Shown one piece after another: positions 33,701 to 46,808 of a stretch of DNA of 64,000 nucleotides (position 1 is the stretch's first letter; every line of letters starts with the position of its first letter). A program made the translations under genes and the position numbers. The DNA comes from Anadara kagoshimensis (Eukaryota; Mollusca; Bivalvia; Arcoida; Arcidae). The stretch is from NCBI GenBank assembly GCA_021292105.1, contig CM037861.1:49490634-49554633 (forward strand), read 5' to 3'. Below the pieces are notes generated by a model. The model ran no database searches, was not told the DNA's origin, and saw only the letters and a program-made list of their open reading frames with translations.

Positions 33701-34185
33701 GTTTTCCCATTTTTAGAAGAGTAATACTATTACTATATATTAATAGCTTTCACCAAACCTGGTGGCTGGTTTAATCCTCTGGAGCACATGCACTTGTTTA
33801 ATTCAATAATTGGGACCAATAGCTAGGCTATACTCTACACTATACCTGTATACCATGTGTAATAGTATAGAGTATAGGCAAACTAATGACACACACCATT
33901 CAAAGAAACAAGTATCAGTGGGTAGGAGCCTCTATTTCATAATTTGACCATTGCATTTCTAATTTATTTCCTGTGTTTGCCAGTCATCAATGCATGACAC
34001 AGCACAGTTACCAGGTTCATCTACAGAAGTTGGAGAAACAAGTATGGGATATCATCACTGAGATAAACGACGACCGATCATCTGGTTACACTAATTGACC
34101 TGAAAAATGGCTACCCACACCATCACTTCATTTATCACTGACAGCCGGGTTGCTACACCGGACAGCAATATAATGGGTAAATTAC

Positions 34186-34374
34186 CTGCAAAACTCGATC
34201 CTGGCTTCTGTCCAATAGAGGAAAAAGGGAAGCGTTGTAGACTGCTTTTATACTAACGACACGTCAACCTATGAATCACTGAAATTCAGTCTATTTTCGG
34301 TTTATGCTAAAATTTCGGCAAGGTATTGCATCTACAAGACGCCATTAACGCTGAGCTAGCTGACTTTACGTCAT
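34186..34374 (-). promoter_or_regulatory. ERLIN: ERLIN promoter and noncoding first exon (predicted)
   Basis: On the minus strand: TGACGTGT (34266-34259, UPRE/CRE-like), TATAAAAG (34252-34245), then about 30 nt to a likely start near 34215, a CCTCTATTGGAC stretch, and a donor GTTTTGCAG|GTAATT at 34185/34184. A second ATGACGTAA lies further upstream (34374-34366). The order TGACGTG - TATA - exon - donor fits a TATA promoter. Confidence 0.5.
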
Positions 34375-34379
34375 CCTTT

Positions 34380-36700
34380 AGTTTCGTATTCCTAATACAA
34401 GTATTAGCTTTCTAAAAAATAACCTATTTAACTAAGTTATCTTTTATTTTTTTGCTTGAAATATGTTTAAGATTATAAGAATATAAGATTTACAGAGGCA
34501 AAATTCTTTTTTAAAAATCTACACAAAAATAAATAAATGTCTTCACAGATATCACGAAGTTACAGCACACTTTTATCTCAGATTAATTAATTAAGTTTAA
34601 CTAAGTTGATTCATTTTTCAAATTTCATATTTCACCACCTGAATGCATTTGGCATTATTTTTAGCTATACATGTAAGATTTAGAACTGTAGGCATGACTT
34701 TAAAACGGTTTTATTCTATAGAAACTGAATCAGTTTATCATTTGAAAAGAAAATCCTTATCATAGTAGAGGAAATGTCATATCAAATTGTGCCTCGGAAC
34801 TGAATTGTAAATGCATTAATTCTACTTGTGATAAAGTTGCGGCCATATTGGGTGTCGGTTTAGGCCGCCATATTCACCAAGAGACATTTTACACCTTATT
34901 TGGTTTTATTTGGTCAAGTGATTTCAGAGGAGATTGTTTTCAAAGAATCCGAGTTAAATTGATAACGAGCCAATGAATAAAGTAACGGAAAAGCCCGTTA
35001 CATATATTAAATGGTTAGAATCTATTTTCTGTATATAAAAATTAAACTGAATACACCCATAATTAAACATGCAATGGTCTTTTGTCTGGTTTTTCAGTTA
35101 TAGTGTCATATATAAATTTTTGAATTTTCTGAATAAAATATTTCAAAAAATGACAAACTGGTTCCTAGATTCAAGATTCGACCTTCATAGACAAACTATT
35201 TCTCAAGGACCTTTCATACCAAATTAGAAAGATTTAAAATTGACCAGATGGTTTCAGAGATGTGTTTCAAAGGATCAGATAAATTTAGAGTCCGATTTAC
35301 ATATATTGCTAATGATGGACCAAAGAAAAAATGCAGCAAACTAGTTATATTAATGGCTAGAAAGCTACATTCTTTAAATCATTTTTTCATGTGCTATTTT
35401 TATTTTTTATTTTTTTTTTAAATTAGAAAAACGTATTAAAAACTAGCACATGGAATCCCATTCACTTCCAGTCTGTTTTCTTACACCGATTTTTATTCTA
35501 GAGTCCACCGATATCACAATTTTTTCAACTTTTTCACTTTTCTGTTTCCCTACATCAATTTTCAATAGCCTCCAATGACATCACATTTTTCATCCTAGTG
35601 GTCGTGATATTAAACTACAGGAACGTGATTTTGGGAAACGTGCTTAATGCTTCTTGATCCCTTGGCACATTGTAATGGAAATTAATGTGCATTTCAAAAT
35701 CTGATAATATACATGTATTATCTTAATTTTAAATAATGCATTGCCTTGATTTATGCGATCGAGATATGTATGTGTATAATGAAGGAATTAGAACAATTGT
35801 CATGTGTATATTTCTGAATAGTTTAACATAGAAAATTCGCACAGGGCACAAGTTTGTAGATTTGTAAAGTTTAACTTGTTCCGAATAATACGATATTACC
35901 ACTCAAAGGGCAATAACTCTGATGAAATTAAACAATATTACACACAGACTGTGTTAGCAAATAACTGTCAATGGTTTAAATTGTAAACAATGTATAAATT
36001 ATTTTTTCACCATTGTTTATGATCAAAATATTCACCTGAATTGTTGTAGAACAAGTTTTAATATTGGGTAACCATACTGTTAAAATTACATGTATTACTA
36101 GCCGTGTCATGTTCTTTTGAATGCATTATTTCGAGTAACACATGGCAGGTGTGATTTGGATCGCGCATCATGCCTGATTATTGTATTTGTAAAATCCTTA
36201 TAAATCATAGACGTTCTTAACCACACGTTATCAATTTACAATGTATTTCTCAGCTCACTTGATTTTCAAGACCCATACTATCTAGAAAATGTATCTACTC
36301 TAGAATAATGTTTTTTTTTTTAAATATAAAAACTACCTTCAAATAAACTGTTACTAGACAAATACAGTGACCGCCTAAAATCTTGACCAAGACGTAAAAC
36401 ACCATTACTTCATTCCACTAATCTTCGACAGTTGAATTCCCTCTACAAAGAACTACTACACAAATGGGTAACATTTTATTATTTGGATATTAACATTTTT
36501 GTCTGATTTACGGAGTTTTTTCATTATCAGTGGTATCAAATATGTTTATCCCGACATCGATTCTTATTTCGTTCATATTGTTAAGGTATGCTCTTAGTTG
36601 TCTTACCTATTGTTACCCACTCCCTATATTCAAATAGTAGATGTTTCTAGTTGAAGAAACTAAAATATAGATCTATCACTGCTGATACATAATTAATGTA
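34380..36700. other. intergenic region upstream of ERLIN
   Basis: AT-rich, no supported gene. Two GGCCGCCATATT/GGCCATATTGGG motifs near 34840-34875 could belong to a regulatory site. 36368-36422 is a RUDI-like tail fragment (GACGTAAAACACCATTACTT and CATTCCACT). Confidence 0.5.
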
Positions 36701-36704
36701 AATA

Positions 36705-36708
<4 letters not shown>

Positions 36709-36752
<44 letters not shown>
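36709..36752. repeat. (CT)n microsatellite
   Basis: About 22 CT units, immediately followed by the retroelement tail copy at 36756. Confidence 0.95.
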
Positions 36753-36755
<3 letters not shown>

Positions 36756-36985
36756 CAAAATTAGCCTGGATATTTTGACATAGCATTGTTCCATGTTCCT
36801 TTTATTCTCAATTTTGATTTCACTCATGGTGACTATGGGTGGCTAAACGATAGGTGTTTACTCTTCCGGAACACCTGGACTCACTTCCCTTGGTAAAGTT
36901 CACATGTTTACTTCATTTGTCAGTTTTTACATTTTTTAAATTTTTTTTTGGGGGGGGGAATTGTAGTTTTGACATGAACCGGTAT
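36756..36985 (+). repeat. retroelement 3' tail copy leading into the 50-bp minisatellite
   Basis: GTCCAAAATTAGCCTGGATA (RT end), GTTCCATGTTCCTTTTATTC, TCTTCCGGAACACCTGG, CACTTCCCTTGG, then GGTATGTTTATG. It runs without a break into the tandem array. Confidence 0.7.
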
Positions 36986-37408
36986 GTTTATGCTCGACTT
37001 TTGAGGTTGTGGTTTAGACATACATCGGTACGTTTGTGTTTGACTCTTGGGATTGTAGTTTGGACATACATCGGTATGTTTGTTGTTTGGACATGGACCG
37101 GTATGTTTTGACGTTTGGGATTGTGATTTTGACCGACCGGTATGTTTGTGTTCGATGTTTGGGATCGTAGTTTGCACATGGACCGACTGGTATGTTTGTG
37201 TTTGATGTTTGGGATCGTAGTTTGCACATGGACCGACTGTCATGTTTGTGTTTGATGTTTGGGATCGTAGTTTGCACATGGACCGACCGGTATGTTTGTG
37301 TTTGTGTTTGATGTTTGGGATTGTGGTTTGGACATGGGCCGAACGGTATGTTTGTGTTTGTGTTTGATGTTTGGGATTGTGGTTTGGACATGGGCCGAAC
37401 GGTATGTT
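36975..37408 (+). repeat. about 50-bp minisatellite, left part
   Basis: Repeats of CGGTATGTTTGTGTTTGATG followed by TTTGGGATCGTAGTTTGCAC and ATGGACCGAC; units vary between about 46 and 56 bp. The unit matches the 3' end of the retroelement tail. ORFs across it are periodicity artefacts. Confidence 0.9.
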
Positions 37409-38009
37409 TGTGCTGTCACACCAGCGATTTGTTTTCCTAACCCGAGTTGGTATCGGACTAAATCCTTAATCTTTAGAGTTATCGAACTTTGTACTTTCGG
37501 TTTTGTATATATAGGTTAATTTATTCGGGTAATTAGGGATTTCAAGTCACATGATCAGTTTCGCGGGAAAAGTCAGTTAGCGGCGCTACCAGCTGGTTAT
37601 TTACAGTTATCAAACTTCTTTAATTGATGGACTTTTTTACTGCCACCATTGTGTAAGTTCTTTAATAATTATTGAATTATTATTTATTTCATCTTTATTT
37701 GTATTTCATCGCGTATTATATTGTATTTTCGCCGTTATATCGGAACGCGCCCTGCTTGTTATAAACATTGTTTATGTAATTTTGTGATGTTATTTAAATT
37801 ATCAAGTGACATTATAAATATTATGTTTATGTAAATGAGTAGTATTTTAGAGACATTATGGAGTTGTGAGGCATGTTTTATTATGTATTTATTATGTACA
37901 TGTTATTTGACCATCATGTTTATTGTTTGCTACATTGTACATTGTAGTTCTTTACCTTCTCCGGAGGTTTATGCTATTATTTGATTTAATAAAAGTGCTA
38001 CACAGCATA
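37409..38009 (+). repeat. BEL element 5' LTR
   Basis: Starts TGTGCTGTCACACC, ends GCTACACAGCATA. TTTAATAAAAGTGC near the end may hold the polyadenylation signal. Differs from the 3' LTR by roughly ten 1-2 bp indels and a few substitutions. Confidence 0.93.
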
Positions 38010-38037
38010 GTAAAGAAACAACGATCTGCGGTTCAAC

Positions 38038-40640
38038 ATGGCTGGTACACGCTCCAGAACTCTGACAGAAAAGGGCTTAGTTTATATGAATCCTTGTTTG
38101 ATGGTCATCGTCTCACAGTACAGAAGAAGAAGCTTGTACTGGACAGGTATTTAGATATGAACTATCCCTCCATGCCTCTAAGTGAGCTATCTGAATATAA
38201 AGATAACCTTGTTTTATCCATGGCAGACTACGAAGACTCAGTGTCATCATTTATGAACTTTCTCAACAGAAACCGTAATGAAAATAGTGATTTGGAACGT
38301 TCATCCATTGATTTGATTTATACCAGTATTAAGGGACGGTTTAACAGAACTATTATCGAAATTGACACCCTGGTTAATGAAGCACATCTCGATGAAATTT
38401 CAAAACCCCAAAAAACCCTCAAATCGGATGAACCTCACAAAAGTTCAGGACCAGATGCTCAGGAGAACCCCAATATTAAGTCAAAATTGTCACGCCAAAG
38501 TTCAAGGTCATCATCACACAAAGGTTCAAGGTCATCCCTTAAATCTAGGTCTTCCTCAAGCACATCGAAAGTGTCTGTCCTGTATCTGAAACAAAAAGCA
38601 GAAATGGAGGCCAAAAAGGTTAAGCTAAAAGCTGCCATGAAGGAAGCAGAAATTCTCCAAAAACAAGCAGCCTTACAGGCAGATCTGGCCATTCTTACAG
38701 CCCAACAAGAGTTAGATCAAGCTGAAGTTAAGCATAGGGTGTTTATGGAAGAACTGACAGATAATGACGGCGTCAGCGACATGTCAAATGACCTTGATAG
38801 TGAAACGTCTGCTAGAACTAACAAGTATGTCGAGATCAAAATCAAAGGCTTGCTTCTACTGTTCCTGAGTCCTTGCCACGTCTATCTCCCTCCAGGACGT
38901 AGTTCAAACTGTGCCTTCAAATACCACCCAGTGCCTCATCTTCAATCTAATACAAATATGATGTACATCTGCCCTATAGCGTGAATCCTGTATCTAATGC
39001 AGCCACAACGGTGATCCCAGATAAGATTACTATGACATCACCACACATCGGCATCCCTCTACAAGCACATAGTACTAGACCTGGACTTGCATCTCAGTCA
39101 GTTTGGAGTACACCGCACCACCAACCTATCGTATCACATGCTCACATCCAAAGGCCAACTCCGAACATTCTCTACCCTTCTACTTGTCCTCAGCTCTCAG
39201 ATGAATCATTTCCGGTTACAGTTGTTCCTACGCCTATAGTACATACTAGTCAAGCAGGTGTTTTCCGTACTCCTATGTCCAAAGACAATCTCGGAATATC
39301 AACAAATAGCTTACCTGGAATTGTTACTTCACCGCTGAGTAAACATTCAATTGAAAAACAACTGACATCTAAGATGAAAGAAATGCCATTCCAAGACACA
39401 TCATATAGGGTCTCCAGGACAGGGGTTGGAGTTACACTGAATCCACAAGCATCTGCTTACATGCCAGTTTCATCAAATACTACAGAGGCTCAAGCGTTCA
39501 CAAGTTTCCTTCTCAAGAAAGAACTGCTTTTCTCTAGACTCAGTAAATTCCAGGATACACCGGAAACATACCTTATGTGGAAGTCCAGTTTTCAGAGCAT
39601 ATTAAAGGATCTAGTTGTTACTCCTATGGAAGAAATGGACCTCTTGGTTAAGTGGCTTGGACCTAACTCTTCTCGCCAGGCAGCCAGTCTTCGGTCATCT
39701 AATCCATTAAATCCGTCTAGAGGAGTACGCCTCATATGGGAGAGACTGGATCAAAGGTATGGTAGTCCCGAGGTCATTGAGGATACTTTAAAACGTAAAC
39801 TTAACTCTTTCACCAAGTTGACCAAGTTTGACACCTCCAAGTTTTATGACCTCTTGACATCCTGTCAGAAATTGACGCCAACATGCAGAATTTGAATTAT
39901 AAGGACTTGTTATCATATTACAACTCATCATCTGGAATTATACCGATAGTCAACAAGTTGCCACAAGGAATCCAGGAGAAGTGGACTACACGTGCTCACA
40001 AGTATAAACAGGATTACCAAGTACCCTATCCGCCATTTTCATACTTCAGAGACTTTATAAGTGATATCACCCGCATGAAGAATGACCCAGGATTCCAGTA
40101 TGAACAGAGTGTTCCCAGTGTTCGTTCTAGGACTCAACCAGTGTCACATGGAAACCAAACACAGAACAGGCCGAAAGTCAACACACAGAAGACAGATGTT
40201 ACAGACACTGATTCTAAGCAACCGTTCTGTCCATTCCATCGCACTAATCACAAACTCAACAAATGTCGGGAATTCCGGAAGTTGTCAATAGAAGACAGGA
40301 AAAAGTTTCTAAGGAAGAACTCTATCTGCTTTAAATGCTGTCGACAGAAAAGCATTCATTCAAGAACTGCAATGCTACAGTAAAATGTGAAGTATGCCAA
40401 AGCAGCCATCATCCCACAGCACTGCACGTCGATAGTCAACCCGAGGAACATTTACCCGATCAAGGAGGGGAGCAGTATGGAGGGGAGCAGACAGCAGTAA
40501 AGCCAAGTAGTGTAAAGTCATTGTGCAGTCAGGTATGCAGAGATGAATCCGGATATAGCAAATCTTGTGCTAAAACAGTCTTAGTGAGGGTATATCCAAA
40601 CAATCACCCGAGAGAGCTCTTCGACTTTATGCCATAATCG
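38038..40640 (+). pseudogene. BEL gag, frame-broken
   Basis: A start MAGTRSRTLTEKGL at 38038 is in a different frame from the following Gag region (to 38980), which carries a KAEMEAKKVKLKAAMKEAE coiled coil near 38600. The 38981-39895 frame holds the DUF1759-like Gag core (SRLSKFQDTPETYLMWK). The 39883-40383 frame holds the end of the core and CPFHRTNHKLNKCREFRKL. The zinc-knuckle cysteines ICFKCC and CEVCQSSHHPTALH are in two frames. At least four breaks prevent a full-length product. Confidence 0.85.
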
Positions 40641-42860
40641 ACGACCAAAGTAATCAATCACTTGCCAGATCCACACTTTTTGATCACTTTGACGCTCATG
40701 GCAGTTATGTAGAGTATTCAATGTCATCATGCTCTGGAGTTGTATCTACTGCTGGTAGGAAAGTTGATGGTTTTACTGTAGAGGCCATAGACGGAAGTGC
40801 CAGTCTTCAACTGCCAACTCTGTTTGAATGTGACCGAATCCCGAATGCTCGGCATGAGATACCAGTTCCGGAAGCGGCTCTATATCACCCTCATCTGCGT
40901 GAGTTGGTCAACTATATCCCAGCTTTAGATCCTAATGCAGATATCCTTCTTCTCATTGGTCGTGACCTGCCTGCTGCTCATCATGTTTTAGATCAGAAGA
41001 TTGGACCTATGGATGGACCTATCGGACAACATTTGAAATTAGGATGGGTAATCATTGGAGAGGTATGTCTTGGTAATGCACATCAACCCCATGTAACAAC
41101 TAACAAGACTCACATCTTGGCTAATGGAAGACCATCTAATTTGCTACCTTGTCCAAACTGTTTTGAGGTTAAGACAGATAAGCCAGGTTTTAATATATTT
41201 GAAACGACCATGCAAGATGACAAACCCGGTCTCTCGATGGAAGACAAGGAGTTTTTACATATCATGGCGTCAAACTTTGCTAAAGACCCTGATGGTAACT
41301 GGGAAGCTCCTCTGCCATTTAAGCTGGATCGTCCGGTATTGCCAAACAACAGGACTCAAGCAGTTCGACGAGCTCTGTCCCTTGATGCAAGTTTACGAAA
41401 GAATCCTAACAAATGCGATCACATGATGGAGTTTATGGGAAAGATCTTAACTAATGGTCATGCTGAAGTTGCACCTAAGTTGCAGGATGGAGAAGAGTGT
41501 TGGTACCTCCCACTATTTGGAGTCTATCATCCCAAGAAGCCGAACAAAATACGTGGCGTCTTTGACTCATCAGCCAAACACAACGGGATATCATTGAACA
41601 ATGTTCTTCTTTCTGGACCAGACACAAACAACAGTCTATTAGGTGTACTTTTAGGTTTCGACAAGACCAGATTGCCATAACAGCTGATATCGAACAGATG
41701 TTCTACTGCTTTAAGGTAGCCAAACGTCACAGAAACTTCCTGAGATTTCTTTGGTATCAAGACAATTGCCTGCAGAACCCACTTATAGAGTACAGGATGA
41801 CATCTCATGTCTTTGGAAATTCACCATCTCCAGCCGTGGCAACCTACGGTCTCCGTAAAGCAGTTGAAGATGCAGCTCCTGATGTCCGTGATTTTGTCAC
41901 TTACAATTTTTATGTGGATGATGGTTTAATTTCAACACCAACTGCAGAAACTGCCATTTCTCTTGTTACTCGGACTCAACAGACCTTGATGGACAATGGC
42001 AACATCAAATTACACAAAGTGGCATCAAACTCGTCAGATGTTCTGAAATCTTTGAATCAGAAAGACCTTGCAGTTGATGTCAAGGACCTTGATTTCCATT
42101 CTGAAAATCCACCTCTTCAAAGAAGTCTTGGACTTTACTGGAACCTGACAGATGATTTCTTCACATTTTCTTCAGATGCTGTCAAGAGACCATATACTAA
42201 ACGTGGACTTTTAGCAACAACCAACAGCCTATTTGATCCCATTGGATTTGCTGCTCCTGTTGTACTTAAGGGAAGGCTACTGTTTCGCGACTTAATGACA
42301 TCTACCGCCGACTGGGATGAAACATTACCAGAAGAACACCGTGTCGAATGGGAGTCTTGGTGCGAATCTCTTAGCCATCTTAGTTCTTGCCACATTCAAC
42401 GACAATATCATCCAGGCACCATCTTTAATCCTGAGGATAATGAAGTTCACATCTTTTCAGATGCATCTAAAGATGCCATATCAGCCGTTGCATATCTACG
42501 AAACAGGACTGCTGAAGATCAGTATCAAGTGAGTTTTTTACTTGGAAAAGCTAAGGTTGCACCCAAGCATGGTCATACTATTCCACGCCTAGAATTATGC
42601 GCAGCAGTATTGGCAACAGAAGTTGGTCGTACCATCATTGAGCAGTTGGATATAACACCCGATAATATTTGCTTCTACACGGACAGCAGGATAGTTTTTG
42701 GGTTATTTGTGGAATCGTATAAGAAGATTTTATATATATGTCGGAAATAGGGTTGACAGAATTATCCGTTTTTCTATGCCTACCCAGTGGTCCCATGTTT
42801 CTACTGATCAGAACCCTGCAGACGAGGGCACACGATGTATTCAAGCAACTGATCTTTAAA
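40600..42860 (+). pseudogene. BEL pol (protease, reverse transcriptase, RNase H), frame-broken, integrase missing
   Basis: Protease motif AIIDDQSNQS at about 40631-40660; the A16-type domain continues to LKLGWVIIGE. The RT starts with VFDSSAKHNGISLNNVL (41560-41610), is broken near 41670, and continues in another frame with the catalytic YVDD at 41911-41922. RNase H blocks FSDASKDAISAV, IPRLELCAA and FYTDSRIVFG follow (42450-42705). After a stop near 42750, connection-domain remnants run to about 42860. No zinc-binding or DDE integrase follows, although BEL elements encode one there. Confidence 0.88.
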
Positions 42861-43301
42861 ACAGCACTTGGCTACAAGGACCAAACTTCTTAAGGAATGA
42901 AATTCAGACAGATTCCGAACATTCAGATTGCTATCCTCTTATTGAGCCAGACAACGACAATGAGGTTAGACCTGTTGTTAAAACCATGGAAACCACAACA
43001 AACTGCATTGCTTTAAGTTTCAGACACTTCAAGAACTTTTTTTCTTGGAACTCGTTAGTCATCGGTGTATATCAGACCTATCAACGAACTTGTATTTCTT
43101 ATGTCTACAGTGTAAAGAGATCTGTATCCTTTTTGCTGGTATTAATTTTAAACGTAGACTATAAATCAAAGTACTGAAAGAACTCGTGTAATTATAATTT
43201 AATCATCATTTTCATAGTTGAACTAGTGAAAAGTGTTTTCATGTAATGAATTGACATTTTATGGACATTAGTGATATACCAGTAGTATATCAGGAGGGGA
43301 G

Positions 43302-43910
43302 TGTGCTGTCACACCAGCGATTTGTTTTCCTAACCCGAGTTGGTATCGGACTAAATCCTTAATCTTTAGAGTTATCGAACTTTGTACTTTCGGTTTTGTA
43401 TATATAGGTTAATTTATTCGGGTAATTAGGGATTTCAAGTCACATGATCAGTTTCGCGGGAAAAGTCAGTTAGCGGCGCTACCAGCTGGGTTATTTACAG
43501 TTATCAAACTTCTTTGAATTGATGGACTTTTTTACTGCCACCATTGTGTAAGTTCTTTAATAATTATTCGAATTATTATTTATTTCATCTTTATTTGTAT
43601 TTCATCGCGTATTATATTGTATTTTCGCCGTTATATCGGAACGCGCCCTGCTGGTTATAAACATTGTTTTATGTAATTTTGTGATGTTATTTAAATTATC
43701 AAGTGACATTAATGAAACATTGTGCTTATGTAAATAAGTCGTATTTTGGAGACATTATGGAGTTGTGTGAGGCATGTTTTATTATGTATTTATTATGTAC
43801 ATGTTATTTGACCATCATGTTTATTGTTTGCTACATTGTACATTGTAGTTCTTTACTTCTCCGGAGGTTTATGCTATTATTTGATTTAAATAAAAGTGCT
43901 ACACAGCATA
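43302..43910 (+). repeat. BEL element 3' LTR
   Basis: Same ends as the 5' LTR. Preceded by the polypurine tract at 43292-43301 and followed by the ATGTT duplication. Confidence 0.93.
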
Positions 43911-44170
43911 ATGTTTGTGTTTGACGTTTGGGATTGTGATTTGGACATGGGCCGAACGGTATGTTTGTGTTTGACGTTTGGGATTGTGGTTGGGACATGG
44001 ACCGACCGGTATGTTTTTGCTTGACGTTTGGGTCTGTAGTTTGGACATGGACCAAACAGGTATGTTTGTGTTTGACTTTTGGGATTGTGATTTGGATATA
44101 GACCGGTATGTTTGTGTTTTGAATTTAAGGTCTTTGGTTTGGACATACATAAGTATGTTTGTGTTTGATA
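43911..44170 (+). repeat. about 50-bp minisatellite, right part
   Basis: Continues the array interrupted by the BEL element: GTATGTTTGTGTTTGACG and TTTGGGATTGTGATTTGGAC units, about five copies, more divergent to the right. Confidence 0.88.
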
Positions 44171-44384
44171 AGACCTCCGGAAATTTATTAAAGCCACATC
44201 AAACCATAGAGCATATCTTGTCTGTAATACCGACCGTACTTCACAGTACCATGACAGACAGTTTATGCTTATTTCAGACATTTATAAAAACAAGTTTGAC
44301 TGACGGGTAAGGTCGATTGTCAGATTCCATTCACCACATTGTCAAGATAGTTAATGAGTTGAGTAACAATTAAAACACAACATT

Positions 44385-46808
44385 ATCATTAATAAAGCAA
44401 ATAATTTATTTTTAATATATGAAAACATGATGTTAAATAAAACTTATATAGATATATATGTGGCTATATACATATGAGTATTATAACATACATTATAAGA
44501 AGTGTATATATATAAAAATGATGAATGTCACAAATAAAAAAATCACAAAACATACACATGTTTTAAATATTTAAATATATTTTTAAAAATGACAAACTTC
44601 CTTATGCTATGTAATGATATATAACATTTTGCAAGACAAGAGGATTTTTTATGCCTTAGCAAGTTGTACCTGAAATCATTTCCATAGTAAAGTATAGATG
44701 AAAAGAAAACAAAAGTTATAAAAATTAAAACAGAATATTATGACATTAATGTTTACTAAGTTGTTTTTCTTTTTCAAAATCCAAATAAATACATTTGTCT
44801 TACAGGGGCATTGAATAAGTTCATTGTCATATGCTACTTTTAAATTTGTATGTAATAATACATTCAAAAGTAGCAAATGACATCAGCGATAGTCGTGAGT
44901 CTATCCGAAATTTCCCTTTTATTCTATGCAATATATAGACAAATATTGTCCATCTGCATCTATTACCATATTTTACAACCCTGCTGTTTGGCATTGTCAA
45001 AATTTGACTGGGCTTTGAGAAAATATTTTAACCTAAATGTCACGCAAACACCGTTTCATCAACTAAGGCAAAACATATTGCCCACCATGATAGCATTGGC
45101 AAGGGTATAACCTTACTTTACATACCATTCTAACAGGGTTTTACAAGACGGCTTTAACTGTCAGGAAAATATTTTTTGAATTCAAATTAAAACAGCACAT
45201 TCATAATACATGCCATTTTATATTAATGACATACCGAGATCACAGATCTGTTGTCACACATAAATTTTAACCATAACCACCATAAAGGGATTGTATATTA
45301 TATTTTAAATAAAATATGCCATTGTGTCCATTAAAATAAATACTTGTTCTGAGGTAGAACTAGAATATAAATATAAAGAATAATATAAGTTTTTATAAGT
45401 TTTTGATTTTATGCTACGTAACAATCTGTATAATTTTTATGCTGCTAAAGCACCAATGTGCTTTTGAAGCAAAAGCAGTGAAATGAAATTATCCTTTTGC
45501 TAGTTCATTGTTATTGTACTTTTGAAATACCGGTACTCAATGATCTGATGCTGTATGCTACAATTTTGTCCAGATTCAAAATCATACATTGCAATGGGTA
45601 TGGAGCACAGCATCCAAGAAATAACAAACAACTTTAAACACACCTAGATACCTAACATTAACTGTAGTTGAAAGGTATGTAAGACACAATCTGTTAACAT
45701 ACCTATCAACTACAAACATACACACAAAAACTTTTCTTAGCAATGTGATAAAAATACAACATCCACTTATGCATAGTTAAATCAATTTTCAAAAACAATA
45801 ACAGGTAAAATAATACACAAAACTTAATTAAACTTGGTTCAAGTTTAGAACAATGAAATCAAACACTATCAGATTACGTCATTTCCTTCATTGTTTGAAG
45901 TTGTTGTCAATACTTGGGCAACATCTCAGCTATATTGCATTTGTCAGTACTTGGACAACATCTATATTACTTATGCATAGCTGCATTTGTCAGTACTTGG
46001 GCAACAACTATATTACTTATGCATGGCTGCATTTGTCAGTACTTGGGCAACATCTATATTGCTTAAGCACAACATTGGGGCAATATCTACTAGTATATAA
46101 GTTATGTATGACATCAATATTGCATATGTATCACCCAGTTAATCAGTACTTGGGTAACATCAATATTAATTACATATCACTATGTTTGACAGTATTTAGT
46201 CAAAATCCATATTGTCTTCAAAGCATGGTGTTTGCCATGACTTGGAGAACATAAGCATTACTTATAATACGTTGTGTTTGGAAGTACATGGACAACATCT
46301 ATATTGCTTAAGCACCGTTGCATTTGCCAATACTTAAGGTCGTATCTATTAGCATATTGCTTGTTCAATCAATGTGTTTGTCAGTACTTGGATAATTTCT
46401 ATATGACATACCATGCTTCGTAACGTCTACCTACGAATATGACTGTCATATAATCTACTGGTATATGATCTTTTCCAATGTTCATATAAAATAAATACAC
46501 CATTTGTGTCAGACTGATGCAATGTTCTAAAGAGCAACATTGTTTGATGCAGTATTCTATCAGCTACATAACAGATTGGATAAATTTACTCCAGATCACA
46601 TACTTGTATTTGTTACTTCAGACGAAGCAATTCTCAAGATTCAATACCAGTAGCCACTGTAAAAGAACTTTGTTAGCTTTTGGCTACTGGCACCAAAACA
46701 TGCTAACTGTCAGTTCATAGACATAACACCTTCAGCAAGATTGACTACTTTAGCTTAGACTAGTACATATTATTTGGCATTATATAAATTACTGTCTGAC
46801 TTCTGACT
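44385..46808 (-). other. probable 3' UTR of the membrane-protein gene
   Basis: Downstream of the stop at 46811-46809 the minus strand stays AT-rich without ORFs. AATAAA at 44410-44405 is a candidate polyadenylation signal, but others exist nearer. A degenerate minisatellite (45895-46400) lies within. ORFs on the plus strand here derive from it. Confidence 0.4.
45895..46400. repeat. degenerate minisatellite, about 45-bp unit
   Basis: TTTGTCAGTACTTGGGCAAC, ATCTATATTACTTATGCAT and GCTGCATTTGTC recur about ten times with increasing divergence to the right. Confidence 0.8.

Larger units (their letters stand above)
33089..34184 (-). other. ERLIN 5' UTR intron
   Basis: From a CAG|GTAATT donor at 34184 to a TTTCAG acceptor before 33088. 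It holds a MITE, a 44-nt A tract (33376-33419) and a LINE relic. Confidence 0.6.
37409..43910 (+). mobile_element. BEL/Pao-type LTR retrotransposon, defective
   Basis: Two near-identical LTRs (601 and 609 bp) bracket 5.3 kb of internal DNA, and the 5-bp duplication ATGTT flanks the whole (37404-37408, 43911-43915). A polypurine tract AGGAGGGGAG sits immediately before the right LTR. Gag, an A16-like protease, reverse transcriptase and RNase H can be recognised in order, but single-base frame breaks occur in each and the integrase region is absent between 42860 and 43301. It is inserted in the 50-bp minisatellite, opposite in strand to the host genes. Confidence 0.95.

Noticed and set aside
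36920..37391. Minus-strand ORFs with SQTSNTNIPVG-type repeats
   Set aside because: Frame-shifted readings of the 50-bp minisatellite, not proteins.
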